From Oerskovia rustica (lineage in GTDB: Bacteria > Actinomycetota > Actinomycetes > Actinomycetales > Cellulomonadaceae), in NCBI RefSeq assembly GCF_014836555.1, contig NZ_JACSQQ010000008.1, forward strand, positions 25,912 to 76,902: a stretch of 50,991 bases of DNA. The letters are read 5' to 3'. The notes below the pieces were generated by a model. That model was not told the origin of the DNA and searched no databases. It saw only the letters and a program-made list of their open reading frames with translations. This document shows, piece by piece, positions 44,253 to 50,991 of this stretch; position 1 is the stretch's first letter, and each line of letters begins with the position of its first letter. A program made the position numbers and the translations under genes.

Positions 44253-45301
44253 GGTGCCACCTGGACCGTGACCGCGAGCGCCCGGTGGTCCGAGCCGGGA
44301 ACGACGAGCGAGTCGAGGTCGTCGACCCGCATGCCCGCGTCGACCACGACGTGGTCGAGGTCGAGGAACGTCGGGACCCGCTCCCCCACGGGCCACGACA
44401 GGTTCAGGCCGTGCCCGGCCGTGCGTGTCGCGTCGTGGAAGCGGTCGCCCAGGACGGCGCGGAACGACGCGTGGTCGTACGTCGCGTTGAAGTCGCCCAG
44501 CAGCACCTGGGGCAGGGGGTCGTCGTGCGCGCGCCGGGCGAGGTCGGCCATCTCCTGGTGCCACACGCCCGTGATCTCGGGCAGCGGAGGGACGGGGTGG
44601 ACTGCGGTCACGCGCACGGGCGTGCCGTCCACGTCGACGGTGGCTGCGGGCATGGCGAACGTGCTCCACTCGCTCGTGTCGGGGTCGGTCAGCGCGGTCC
44701 TGCTCCACAGGCCGCTCCCGGGCGAGCCCGTGCCCACCTTGGCGTCGACGTGGTGCGGCATGACCGCCTCGATGCCCGCGGCCTCGAGACGGTCGTGGAA
44801 GGCGGCCGTGAGCTCGACGACCGCGAGCACGTCCGCGTCCTGCTCGTGGACCATCCGCACCACGGCGGCGGCGTCGGCCTGCCCGAAGTACGCGTTGACC
44901 GTCAGCACCCGCAGCGTTCCCTGGGCACCCGCCTCGATGCCGCGCCCGGGCACGAAGAACGGCGCGACCCACGCGACCTGCGCCACGAGCGCGACCCCGC
45001 ACAGGATCGCGAGCAGCCGGCGCCGCAGGACCAAGGCCGCCGCAGCCACCAGCAGCGCGAGCGGGACGACCCACGGCGTGACGCCGACGACCTGCGCGAG
45101 GGGCGTGACGCCGTCGTACGGGACGGCGCGCACGAGCGTCATGGCCAGGACCACCCCGCCCAGGACCCACAGCCCCAGCCCGACGGCGCGCCCACCCGGG
45201 CGCTTGCGGCGGGTCGAGGTAGAGGCGACGTCGGGCGGGGTGGCCGGTGGCTCGGCCTCCGAGGCGCCGATCTCCCCCATGGTGCTGCTGTCCCCTGTCA
45301 T
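44249..45301 (-). CDS. Membrane-anchored endonuclease/exonuclease/phosphatase family protein (paralog)
   Basis: A 350-residue paralog with the same layout: polar tail, three hydrophobic segments, then LTVNAYFGQADAAAVV, VLAVVELTAAFHDRL, GSGLWSRTAL, VLLGDFNATYDHASFRAVLGDRFHDATRTAGHGLNLSWPVGERVP, DLDHVVVDAGMRVDD and VPGSDHRALAVTV. The two share most of the catalytic half and are less alike in the membrane part, so the duplication is old. ATG at 45301 lies six bases after TAGGGT (leaderless). The N-terminal tail contains a TCGAGGTAGAGG string resembling the E2 repeat motif. Confidence 0.88.
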   Translation of the reverse strand: MTGDSSTMGEIGASEAEPPATPPDVASTSTRRKRPGGRAVGLGLWVLGGVVLAMTLVRAVPYDGVTPLAQVVGVTPWVVPLALLVAAAALVLRRRLLAILCGVALVAQVAWVAPFFVPGRGIEAGAQGTLRVLTVNAYFGQADAAAVVRMVHEQDADVLAVVELTAAFHDRLEAAGIEAVMPHHVDAKVGTGSPGSGLWSRTALTDPDTSEWSTFAMPAATVDVDGTPVRVTAVHPVPPLPEITGVWHQEMADLARRAHDDPLPQVLLGDFNATYDHASFRAVLGDRFHDATRTAGHGLNLSWPVGERVPTFLDLDHVVVDAGMRVDDLDSLVVPGSDHRALAVTVQVAP

Positions 45302-45313
45302 GCAGCGACCCTA
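45302..45313 (-). promoter_or_regulatory. Leaderless -10 box, EEP pair
   Basis: TAGGGT, six bases, ATG on the minus strand. Same spacing as four other genes in the window. The -35 region is poor. Confidence 0.45.
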
Positions 45314-45394
45314 TCGACCGGTTCGGGCCGTTCTGGGCCGGTCGGTCACGGGCGGCGGGCAGACCCGGTGCAGCCCGCGGAGGGATCCTGTGAA

Positions 45395-45447
45395 CGCCGA
45401 CGGGGCGGGGCGCGGAGGAAGACCTCGCGCGCCCCGCCCCGTCGGCG
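45395..45447. terminator. Terminator of purL
   Basis: A long stem: CGCCGACGGGGCGGGGCGCG (45395-45414) pairs with the matching arm ending GTCGGCG (45426-45447). It starts 14 bases beyond the purL stop. Confidence 0.88.
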
Positions 45448-45460
45448 GCTCAGCGACGAA

Positions 45461-47845
45461 TCAGCCGAAGATCCCCGGCAGCGTCGCACGGAACACCTGG
45501 TCGGCCTCGCTCAGCGGGATCGTGAAGATGCCCTCGACCTCGAGCGACTCCCCGGTCTCGGTGACCTCGGCGGGCTCGGTGCCGGTCTCGCCGATCTTGA
45601 GGACGGGCACGCCGCGCGCGACGCACGCGTCGACCAGCTTGGTCTCCTCGCCGCGCGGCACGGCGACGAGCGCGCGGGCCGTCGACTCGGAGAACAGGGC
45701 CTCGAACGGGGTGACGCCGTCGCGCGCGGCGAGGGCGTCGATCGAGACCTTGGCGCCGGTGCCGAAGCGCAGCGACGCCTCGAGGAGGCCCTGGACCAGG
45801 CCGCCCTCGGAGAGGTCGTGCGCGGCGGAGACCAGGTCGTCACGGCTGGCGTTGACGAGCACCTCGGCCAGGGCGCGCTCGGCCGCGAGGTCGACCTGCG
45901 GGGGCACGCCGCCGAGGTGCTGGTGGACGACGTCGGCCCAGGCGGAGCCGTCGAGCTCGGGGCGGGTCGTGCCGAGGAGGTAGATGGCCTCCCCGGCCTC
46001 GCGCCAGCCGGACCCGGTGGCGTGCGCGACGTCGTCGAGCACGCCCAGGACGCCGACGACGGGCGTCGGGTGGATCGACGAGTCGATCTGCCCGGGCTCT
46101 CCCGTGCCGTTGTAGAGCGAGACGTTGCCGCCCGTGACGGGAACCCCGAGGGTCTGGCACGCGTCGGCCAGGCCTTCGATGGCCTCGACGAGCTGCCACA
46201 TGGAGTCGGGGTCCTCGGGGGAGCCGAAGTTGAGGCAGTCGGTGATGGCGAGCGGGCGGGCGCCGGTCGTGGCGACGTTGCGGTACGCCTCGGCGAGCGC
46301 GAGCTGGGCACCCGTGCGCGGGTCGAGCTTCGCGTAGCGGCCGTTGGCGTCGGTCGCGAGGGCGACCCCGAGGCCCGTGGACTCGTCGACGCGGATGACG
46401 CCGCCGTCGTCGGGCTGGGCGAGGGCCGTGTTGCCCTGGACGAAGCGGTCGTACTGGTTGGTGACCCACTCCTTCGAGGCGAGGTTGGGCGAGCCGAGCA
46501 GGCGCAGCGCGGTCGCGCGGAGCTCGTCGGCCGTCTCGGGACGTGCGAACCGCGCGGCGCCCTCACCCGTCGAGATGCTGTCGGCGTTGAGACCGTCCAT
46601 CCACGTGGGGCGCGCGTAGGGGCGGTGGTACGTGGGGCCCTCGTGCGCCACCGACCTGGGGTCGACGTCCACGATGCGCTCGCCCTGGTGGTCGATCGTG
46701 AGGCGCCCGGTGCCGGTGACCTCGCCGATGACGGACGTCTCGACGTCCCACTTGCTCGTGATGGCGAGGAACTCGTCGAGCTTGTCGGGCGCGACGACCG
46801 CCATCATGCGCTCCTGCGACTCCGACATGAGGATCTCGCCCGCGTTGAGCGACGGGTCGCGCAGCAGGACCGAGTCGAGCTCGACGTGCATGCCGCCGTC
46901 ACCGTTGGACGCGAGCTCCGAGGTGGCGCACGAGATGCCGGCCGCACCGAGGTCCTGGATGCCCTCGACGACGCGTGCCGCGTAGAGCTCGAGGCAGCAC
47001 TCGATGAGGACCTTCTCCATGAAGGGGTCGCCCACCTGGACCGAGGGGCGCTTGGCGGGGACGCCGTCCTCGAACGTCTCGGACGCGAGGATCGAGGCGC
47101 CACCGATGCCGTCGCCGCCCGTGCGCGCACCGAACAGGACGACCTTGTTGCCGACGCCCGAGGCGTTGGCGAGGTGGATGTCCTCGTGACGCAGCACGCC
47201 GATGCACAGCGCGTTGACGAGCGGGTTGCCCTGGTAGGAGGAGTCGAACACGAGCTCGCCGCCGATGTTCGGCAGACCCAGGGAGTTGCCGTAGCCGCCG
47301 ACGCCCGACACGACGCCGTGCACGACGCGCGCCGTGTCCGGGTGGTCGACCGCGCCGAAGCGCAGCTGGTCCATGACGGCCACGGGGCGTGCGCCCATCG
47401 AGATGATGTCGCGGACGATCCCGCCGACACCGGTCGCCGCACCCTGGTAGGGCTCGACGAAGCTCGGGTGGTTGTGGGACTCGACCTTGAACGTCACGGC
47501 CCAGCCGTCACCGATGTCGACGACGCCCGCGTTCTCGCCGATGCCGACGAGGAGGTGCTTCTTCATCTCGTCGGTCGTCTTCTTGCCGAACGTGCTCAGG
47601 TGCACCTTGGACGACTTGTACGAGCAGTGCTCCGACCACATGACGGAGTACATCGCGAGCTCGGCGGCCGTGGGGCGTCGCCCGAGGATGTCGCGGATGC
47701 GCTGGTACTCGTCCGGCTTGAGGCCGAGCTCCGCGAAGGGCTGCGCCTCGTCGGGGGTGGCGGCTGCGCGCTCGACCGTGTCGAGGTGCGGCCGGTGCTC
47801 GGAGGTCGCTGCGGCGGGCGTCGGGGCGTTGCTGGGGGCGGTCAT
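45461..47845 (-). CDS. purL: Phosphoribosylformylglycinamidine synthase II, PurL subunit
   Basis: A 794-residue ATP-dependent enzyme of purine synthesis (FGAR to FGAM), the small PurL form that works with PurS and PurQ. Motifs: [28 protein letters not shown] (catalytic His), [49 protein letters not shown], and [21 protein letters not shown] near the end of the second half. Start ATG at 47845 after GAGGGATTCG. purS and purQ are not in this window. It is transcribed alone, with a TAAACT -10 candidate about 90 bases upstream. Confidence 0.96.
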   Translation of the reverse strand: MTAPSNAPTPAAATSEHRPHLDTVERAAATPDEAQPFAELGLKPDEYQRIRDILGRRPTAAELAMYSVMWSEHCSYKSSKVHLSTFGKKTTDEMKKHLLVGIGENAGVVDIGDGWAVTFKVESHNHPSFVEPYQGAATGVGGIVRDIISMGARPVAVMDQLRFGAVDHPDTARVVHGVVSGVGGYGNSLGLPNIGGELVFDSSYQGNPLVNALCIGVLRHEDIHLANASGVGNKVVLFGARTGGDGIGGASILASETFEDGVPAKRPSVQVGDPFMEKVLIECCLELYAARVVEGIQDLGAAGISCATSELASNGDGGMHVELDSVLLRDPSLNAGEILMSESQERMMAVVAPDKLDEFLAITSKWDVETSVIGEVTGTGRLTIDHQGERIVDVDPRSVAHEGPTYHRPYARPTWMDGLNADSISTGEGAARFARPETADELRATALRLLGSPNLASKEWVTNQYDRFVQGNTALAQPDDGGVIRVDESTGLGVALATDANGRYAKLDPRTGAQLALAEAYRNVATTGARPLAITDCLNFGSPEDPDSMWQLVEAIEGLADACQTLGVPVTGGNVSLYNGTGEPGQIDSSIHPTPVVGVLGVLDDVAHATGSGWREAGEAIYLLGTTRPELDGSAWADVVHQHLGGVPPQVDLAAERALAEVLVNASRDDLVSAAHDLSEGGLVQGLLEASLRFGTGAKVSIDALAARDGVTPFEALFSESTARALVAVPRGEETKLVDACVARGVPVLKIGETGTEPAEVTETGESLEVEGIFTIPLSEADQVFRATLPGIFG

Positions 47846-47934
47846 CGAATCCCTCGGGGTGGCGTGCCAGCCGGCGCGTTTCGACGAGCGAGTCATCGAG
47901 GAGGCGACCGGCACGGGGCTGCACAGGTGCGGCC

Positions 47935-47940
47935 AGTTTA
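47935..47940 (-). promoter_or_regulatory. Candidate -10 box of purL
   Basis: TAAACT on the minus strand (AGTTTA at 47935-47940), about 90 bases before the purL start, in an otherwise GC-rich divergent gap. No convincing -35 is visible. Confidence 0.4.
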
Positions 47941-48041
47941 CCGGCGGTCGGGAGCGGTGGGGTCGGGCGTCCACGAACGCGTGCGGCGGACGGCTCCCGG
48001 GCACGTGGGCGGCGGGGTGCGGAACCCTCGGCGAGCGGAGA

Positions 48042-48053
48042 TAGCCTCGCACG
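48042..48053 (+). promoter_or_regulatory. Leaderless -10 box, DUF2599 lipoprotein
   Basis: TAGCCT (48042-48047), six bases, GTG at 48054, without a nearby ribosome site. Confidence 0.45.
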
Positions 48054-49034
48054 GTGACCTCCCTCGTTCTCCGTCGCCCCCGCCCGCACGCCACCGTCGC
48101 GGTGGTGGGCGTGGTCGTGGCCGTCCTGGCGACGAGCTGCTCCCTGCCCGACGGCGCCGCTCCCGTCCCGCCCGCGTCCGCGGCTTCCGAGGGGGCCGCG
48201 TCGGGAGAACCCTCGACGGCACCCTCACCCGAGCGGGCCACCGTGACGCAGGCCCTCACGGCCGACGGGATCGAGCTCGCGCTGACGGTGCCGATCGTGG
48301 CAGCCGACGGGACCGGCGGTGGTGAGGCCGTCGCGGTCACCCCGGACGAGGACGCGTCGAGCCGCGTCACGTTCGTGCTGCCCGCCGACGAGGCGGCGAC
48401 CGTCGCCTCGTCGGGGAGCACCCCGACCGGCACGACCGACGGCAGCGACGCCGTGAGCACCGCGGTCCCCGCGACGATCGACCTCGTCTCCCCCGCCGAC
48501 GGCTCCCTGGTGCGCAACAGCGACGGCAGCGTCACCGTCCTCGACGCCGCAGGCACCCCGCTCGGCGGGCTGTCGGCGCCGGAGGCGACGGAGACGTCCG
48601 GAGCAGCAGGCCGCGCAGGAGTCGTGGTCGTGGCGCCGACCCGCGCGGAGGTGCACGCGAAGGCTCGGGGGGCGACGCCGTCGGGCACCGGGGGCGCCAC
48701 AGGGGACGGTGCCGGTCCGGCGCACGGCTGGACCGTGACCACGTGGCTCGGTGCACAGGGCGTGCGCAGTGCGACCTGGGGAGATCGCGAGGGCGGACGC
48801 TCGCTCGCGGTCGACCCGACGCCGTGGGCGCGGCAGTCGGGCATCGTGGGCGAGGCGACGGCCTGGGCCCAGCTCGTCGCGAGCGAGCCCGAGGCCGCCT
48901 CGACGACCATGCGCGACCAGTTCGACTGCCACGCCCTCGGCGCGACCGACAAGAAGACGTGGAACCTGGAGCCGTGGCGCCCGGACGTCGGGTTCCTGGC
49001 GACGGCCGCGGCGCGCTGCAACCCGACGGCCTAG
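48054..49034 (+). CDS. DUF2599 domain lipoprotein
   Basis: A 326-residue exported protein. Basic start, hydrophobic core and lipobox VLATSC put the lipidated Cys near residue 29. A long Ala/Pro/Ser/Thr-rich region (about 30-215) looks like a wall-spanning linker, with a Ser/Asp/Val-rich section around 80-180. The C-terminal DUF2599 domain reads [38 protein letters not shown], with two Cys likely disulfide-bonded. The family is secreted in actinobacteria and has no known activity. It carries one copy of the GGCGCCGTCGGGC motif directly after the lipobox. Divergent from purL. Confidence 0.85.
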   Translation: MTSLVLRRPRPHATVAVVGVVVAVLATSCSLPDGAAPVPPASAASEGAASGEPSTAPSPERATVTQALTADGIELALTVPIVAADGTGGGEAVAVTPDEDASSRVTFVLPADEAATVASSGSTPTGTTDGSDAVSTAVPATIDLVSPADGSLVRNSDGSVTVLDAAGTPLGGLSAPEATETSGAAGRAGVVVVAPTRAEVHAKARGATPSGTGGATGDGAGPAHGWTVTTWLGAQGVRSATWGDREGGRSLAVDPTPWARQSGIVGEATAWAQLVASEPEAASTTMRDQFDCHALGATDKKTWNLEPWRPDVGFLATAAARCNPTA

Positions 49035-49060
49035 GCCCGGCCTCGCTCCCGCCCAGGCCC

Positions 49061-49072
49061 TAGCATCGACGG
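49061..49072 (+). promoter_or_regulatory. Leaderless -10 box, APH-family gene
   Basis: TAGCAT (49061-49066), six bases, ATG at 49073. Same spacing as the upstream DUF2599 gene. Confidence 0.5.
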
Positions 49073-49939
49073 ATGTCCTCCGACCTCCCACTGCCCACCG
49101 TCCTGCTCGACGCCGCCGCGACCTGGGCCGCCTCAGTCGGTGCGGGCACCCGGACGGAGCTCGTCGAGGAGTGGATCTGGCCGCACGGCGAGTCCCGCGT
49201 GGCGCGCGTGCGCACGGGGGCGGGTGACGTCGTCGTGAAGTGGGAGCGGTCGGCGCGCAACGTGGCACGCGAGGTCGAGGCGCTGCAGAGGTACGTACCC
49301 TCGCTCGGCGACGACGCGGGTCGGCTGCTCGCCGCCGACACCGACGCGCACGTCCTGGTCCTGACGCACGTGCCCGGCGCGCTTGCGACGGGCGACGTGG
49401 CCCTCGACCCGGACGTCCACCGGCAGGCCGGGGTACTGCTCGCACGGCTGCACGCGAGCGCCCCGGGCGTACCCGACGAGGGCTACGGGGAGCGCCTCCT
49501 CGCGGACCTCGACGAGAAGGCCGCCGCGCTCGGCCCGATCGTCGACGCGACCGATCTCCTGCGGCTGCGCGAGGTCGCGGCCCCTGTGGCCGACGTGCGG
49601 TCGGTCCGGCTCGTACCGGCGCACCGCGACTTCGGGCCGCGCAACTGGCTGGTCGACACGGACGGTCACGTGCGCGTGATCGACTTCGCGCACGCCGAGC
49701 TCTCGCCATGGGCCGTGGACCTGCAGAAGCTCACGATGCGCGAGTGGCGGGGACGCCCCGACCTCGAGGCGGCGTTCCACGAGGGCTACGGCCGCGTGCC
49801 CGACGACGAGGACCGCCTCGTGCTGCACGCGTACGTCGCGCTCTCGACGCTCGCGATCATCGCGTGGTCGGTCGAGCACGACGACCCCGGTTTTGAGGCC
49901 GAGGCTCGATCGGTGCTGGCGACCCTGGTCGCGACCTGA
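49073..49939 (+). CDS. Aminoglycoside phosphotransferase (APH) family kinase-like protein
   Basis: A 288-residue protein of the APH/choline kinase fold. Nucleotide-binding lysine in VVVKWERS, LVLTHVPGA, then the catalytic loop AHRDFGPRNWLVDTDGHVRVIDFAHAEL (HxDxxxxN and the metal-binding D). The length fits. The substrate need not be an antibiotic: many members phosphorylate small alcohols. Start ATG at 49073 (leaderless) with no ribosome site. Convergent with the terminal GNAT gene across palindrome E5. Confidence 0.88.
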   Translation: MSSDLPLPTVLLDAAATWAASVGAGTRTELVEEWIWPHGESRVARVRTGAGDVVVKWERSARNVAREVEALQRYVPSLGDDAGRLLAADTDAHVLVLTHVPGALATGDVALDPDVHRQAGVLLARLHASAPGVPDEGYGERLLADLDEKAAALGPIVDATDLLRLREVAAPVADVRSVRLVPAHRDFGPRNWLVDTDGHVRVIDFAHAELSPWAVDLQKLTMREWRGRPDLEAAFHEGYGRVPDDEDRLVLHAYVALSTLAIIAWSVEHDDPGFEAEARSVLATLVAT

Positions 49940-49960
49940 CGGCGCCCCGGCCTCCCTCTC

Positions 49961-50048
49961 GGTGCCGAACATGCGGTTGGCGTCGAGAATCGGCCGGGTC
50001 CGGACGCTAACCGCATGCTCGACCGACGCCAACCGCATGGTCGGCACC
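49961..50048. repeat. Intergenic palindrome E5 (ATGCGGTTGGCGTCG type)
   Basis: Arms at 49961-49985 and 50024-50048 pair at 24 of 25 positions. The loop contains a further inverted copy, GCTAACCGCATG, and TCCGGAC. The edges GGTGCCGA...TCGGCACC, the block GGTTGGCGTCGAG and the loop words TCCGGAC and CTCGACC are shared with E2, although the stem motif differs. It lies between the convergent APH and GNAT genes and would form a strong bidirectional terminator. Confidence 0.88.
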
Positions 50049-50108
50049 CGGCACCCGGTATCCGGCACCCCGGCTCGCGCGAGCCCCGCACCGGCCCCGT
50101 GCGATCGC

Positions 50109-50837
50109 TCAGTCGAGGCCCAGCATCTCCCTGACCGGTCCGACGCCGTGCAGCGTCACCTCGGGGCGCAGCGCCGCCGGGCGCGCGTCCCAGTCCGCCC
50201 GGTCGAGGCGGTACCGGACGTTGACCACCGGCTTACCCTCGCGGGCGAGCGTCTCCGCGCCGTTGGGCCGGTAGCCGAGCTTGCGCGTGACGCCGTGGGA
50301 GGGAGCGTTGTCCTCCCAGGCCGACGTCGTGGCCGTCCGGGCGTCGAACCCCGTGAAGAGGAGCTCGAGGATCATGAGCCGCGCGAGCGTGCCGACGCCG
50401 GCCCCCTGGTACCGGCGCCCCAGCCACGAGCCGGACTCCGCCGTGCGCGTCACCACGAAGTCCGACGCCGTGAGCGCCTGCACGCCCAGCACCTCGCCGT
50501 CGCGCACCACGGCCAGCTCGACCGCCCAGGACGCGGGTGCGATCCGCGACGCCGCACCCCACTGGTAGGCAAGGATGCTGCGGCCGACCTCGACCGCCGA
50601 ACCGCGCGACCACGGGAACGCGAAGGGCATGAACCCCTCGTCGTGGATGCCCTCGCCGCCAACGGCAGCGAGCCGGTACAGGAGGTCCTCGTCGAGGTGA
50701 CGCAGCTCCAGGTCCCCCGAGACGACGCGCAGGCCGGACGGAGGCCAGAGATCGGTGCGCGTCGGGAGTGCGGGGGCGGTGCCTACCGACGCGGGGGCGT
50801 CGGTGGCGGGTGCGTCGGGGACGGGGTCGGGTGCCAT
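50109..50837 (-). CDS. GNAT family N-acetyltransferase
   Basis: A 242-residue acetyltransferase of the RimJ/L-like group. Start at 50837 is supported by TTGACG-17-CAGGCT-6-ATG, a leaderless promoter. After a Pro/Ala/Asp-rich tail of about 35 residues: LRVVSGDLELRHLDEDLLYRLAAVGGEGIHDEGFMPFAFPWSRG, VVRDGEVLGVQALTASDFVVTRTAESGSWLGRRYQGAGVGTLARLMILELLFTGFDARTATTSAWEDNAPSHGVTRKLGYRPNG. LGRRYQGAGVG is the acetyl-CoA loop. Likely acetylates an N-terminus or small amine; substrate unknown. The 154 bases after it, to the window end, show no further gene. Confidence 0.85.
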   Translation of the reverse strand: MAPDPVPDAPATDAPASVGTAPALPTRTDLWPPSGLRVVSGDLELRHLDEDLLYRLAAVGGEGIHDEGFMPFAFPWSRGSAVEVGRSILAYQWGAASRIAPASWAVELAVVRDGEVLGVQALTASDFVVTRTAESGSWLGRRYQGAGVGTLARLMILELLFTGFDARTATTSAWEDNAPSHGVTRKLGYRPNGAETLAREGKPVVNVRYRLDRADWDARPAALRPEVTLHGVGPVREMLGLD

Positions 50838-50872
50838 CGGTGCAGCCTGGCGAAGTCCGCGAGGTGCGTCAA
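50838..50872 (-). promoter_or_regulatory. Leaderless promoter of the terminal GNAT gene
   Basis: On the minus strand TTGACG (50867-50872), 17 bases, CAGGCT (50844-50849), then six bases to ATG. It is the only leaderless gene here with a good -35. Confidence 0.55.
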
Positions 50873-50991
50873 CAGGAATGGCGGGCACTCGCCGTCGGGC
50901 CGAGGACGGACGGCGCGCCGGGACCGCCACCGACGCGACATGGCGGGCCGAGCGCCCGGACTCACGACAGGACCCGCCGGGCCGCCCCCAC

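Noticed and set aside
42915-45983. Long plus-strand open frames over the EEP pair and purL
   Set aside because: No recognisable domain, and opposite to well-supported genes with overlapping starts and stops.
49073-49939. APH-family protein as an antibiotic resistance gene
   Set aside because: The fold is broad and nothing in the sequence or context points to an aminoglycoside; no mobile element is near.

Overview
The window is very GC-rich (roughly 73% by eye) and densely packed, with GTG starts, ATGA/GTGA gene overlaps and several apparently leaderless genes. Together with the gene content (PurSQL-type PurL, RNB ribonuclease, mycobacterial-type ATP-dependent DNA ligase, a SAM-IV riboswitch and cysteine-codon leader peptides) this points to an actinobacterium of the Micrococcales, plausibly near Cellulomonas, Cellulosimicrobium or Oerskovia. 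The genus is inference only. No rRNA, tRNA, transposase, phage or CRISPR sequence was seen.

Layout. 1-5.1 kb: a very large secreted nuclease/5'-nucleotidase. 5.2-7.2 kb: a sterol-carrier family protein and an RNB ribonuclease. 7.3-13.2 kb: a five-gene oligopeptide-type ABC importer operon, possibly for oligosaccharides, behind a candidate ROK-type operator. 13.2-15.7 kb: cutC and gdhA. 15.9-17.2 kb: a SAM-IV riboswitch followed by two flavin reductases. 17.3-32.9 kb: a long minus-strand organosulfur cluster. 33-35.5 kb: an SDR dehydrogenase and an ATP-dependent DNA ligase. 35.7-41.7 kb: a plus-strand sulfonate-type ABC transporter, monooxygenase and MFS operon. 41.7-45.3 kb: a small HhH protein, a methyltransferase, a hypothetical protein and two tandem membrane-anchored EEP-fold proteins. 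45.4-50.9 kb: purL, a DUF2599 lipoprotein, an APH-family kinase and a GNAT acetyltransferase.

The unusual part is the sulfur region (15.9-41.7 kb). It carries six luciferase-like (LLM) FMNH2-dependent monooxygenases, three flavin reductases or nitroreductases, an SsuABC-like importer, a polar-amino-acid-type importer, two GNAT acetyltransferases, a rhodanese, a SolA-like FAD oxidase and a DUF1684 protein. Three separate sulfur-sensing RNA leaders appear to control it. A SAM-IV riboswitch precedes the reductases. Two short peptides whose six Cys codons are all TGT (a rare codon at this GC content) precede the two large transcription units. GNAT, amino-acid importer and LLM enzymes together recall the Bacillus S-alkyl-cysteine salvage logic of N-acetylation, oxygenation and deacetylation. 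No deacetylase is visible here.

A second layer is a set of intergenic inverted repeats (18.95, 20.2, 21.35 and 49.96 kb, with a looser one at 5.6 kb). They share framing sequences while the stem motif is swapped between copies. In two cases the repeat supplies the stop codon of the neighbouring gene. A 13-bp motif, GGCGCCGTCGGGC, also recurs seven times, mostly inside genes.
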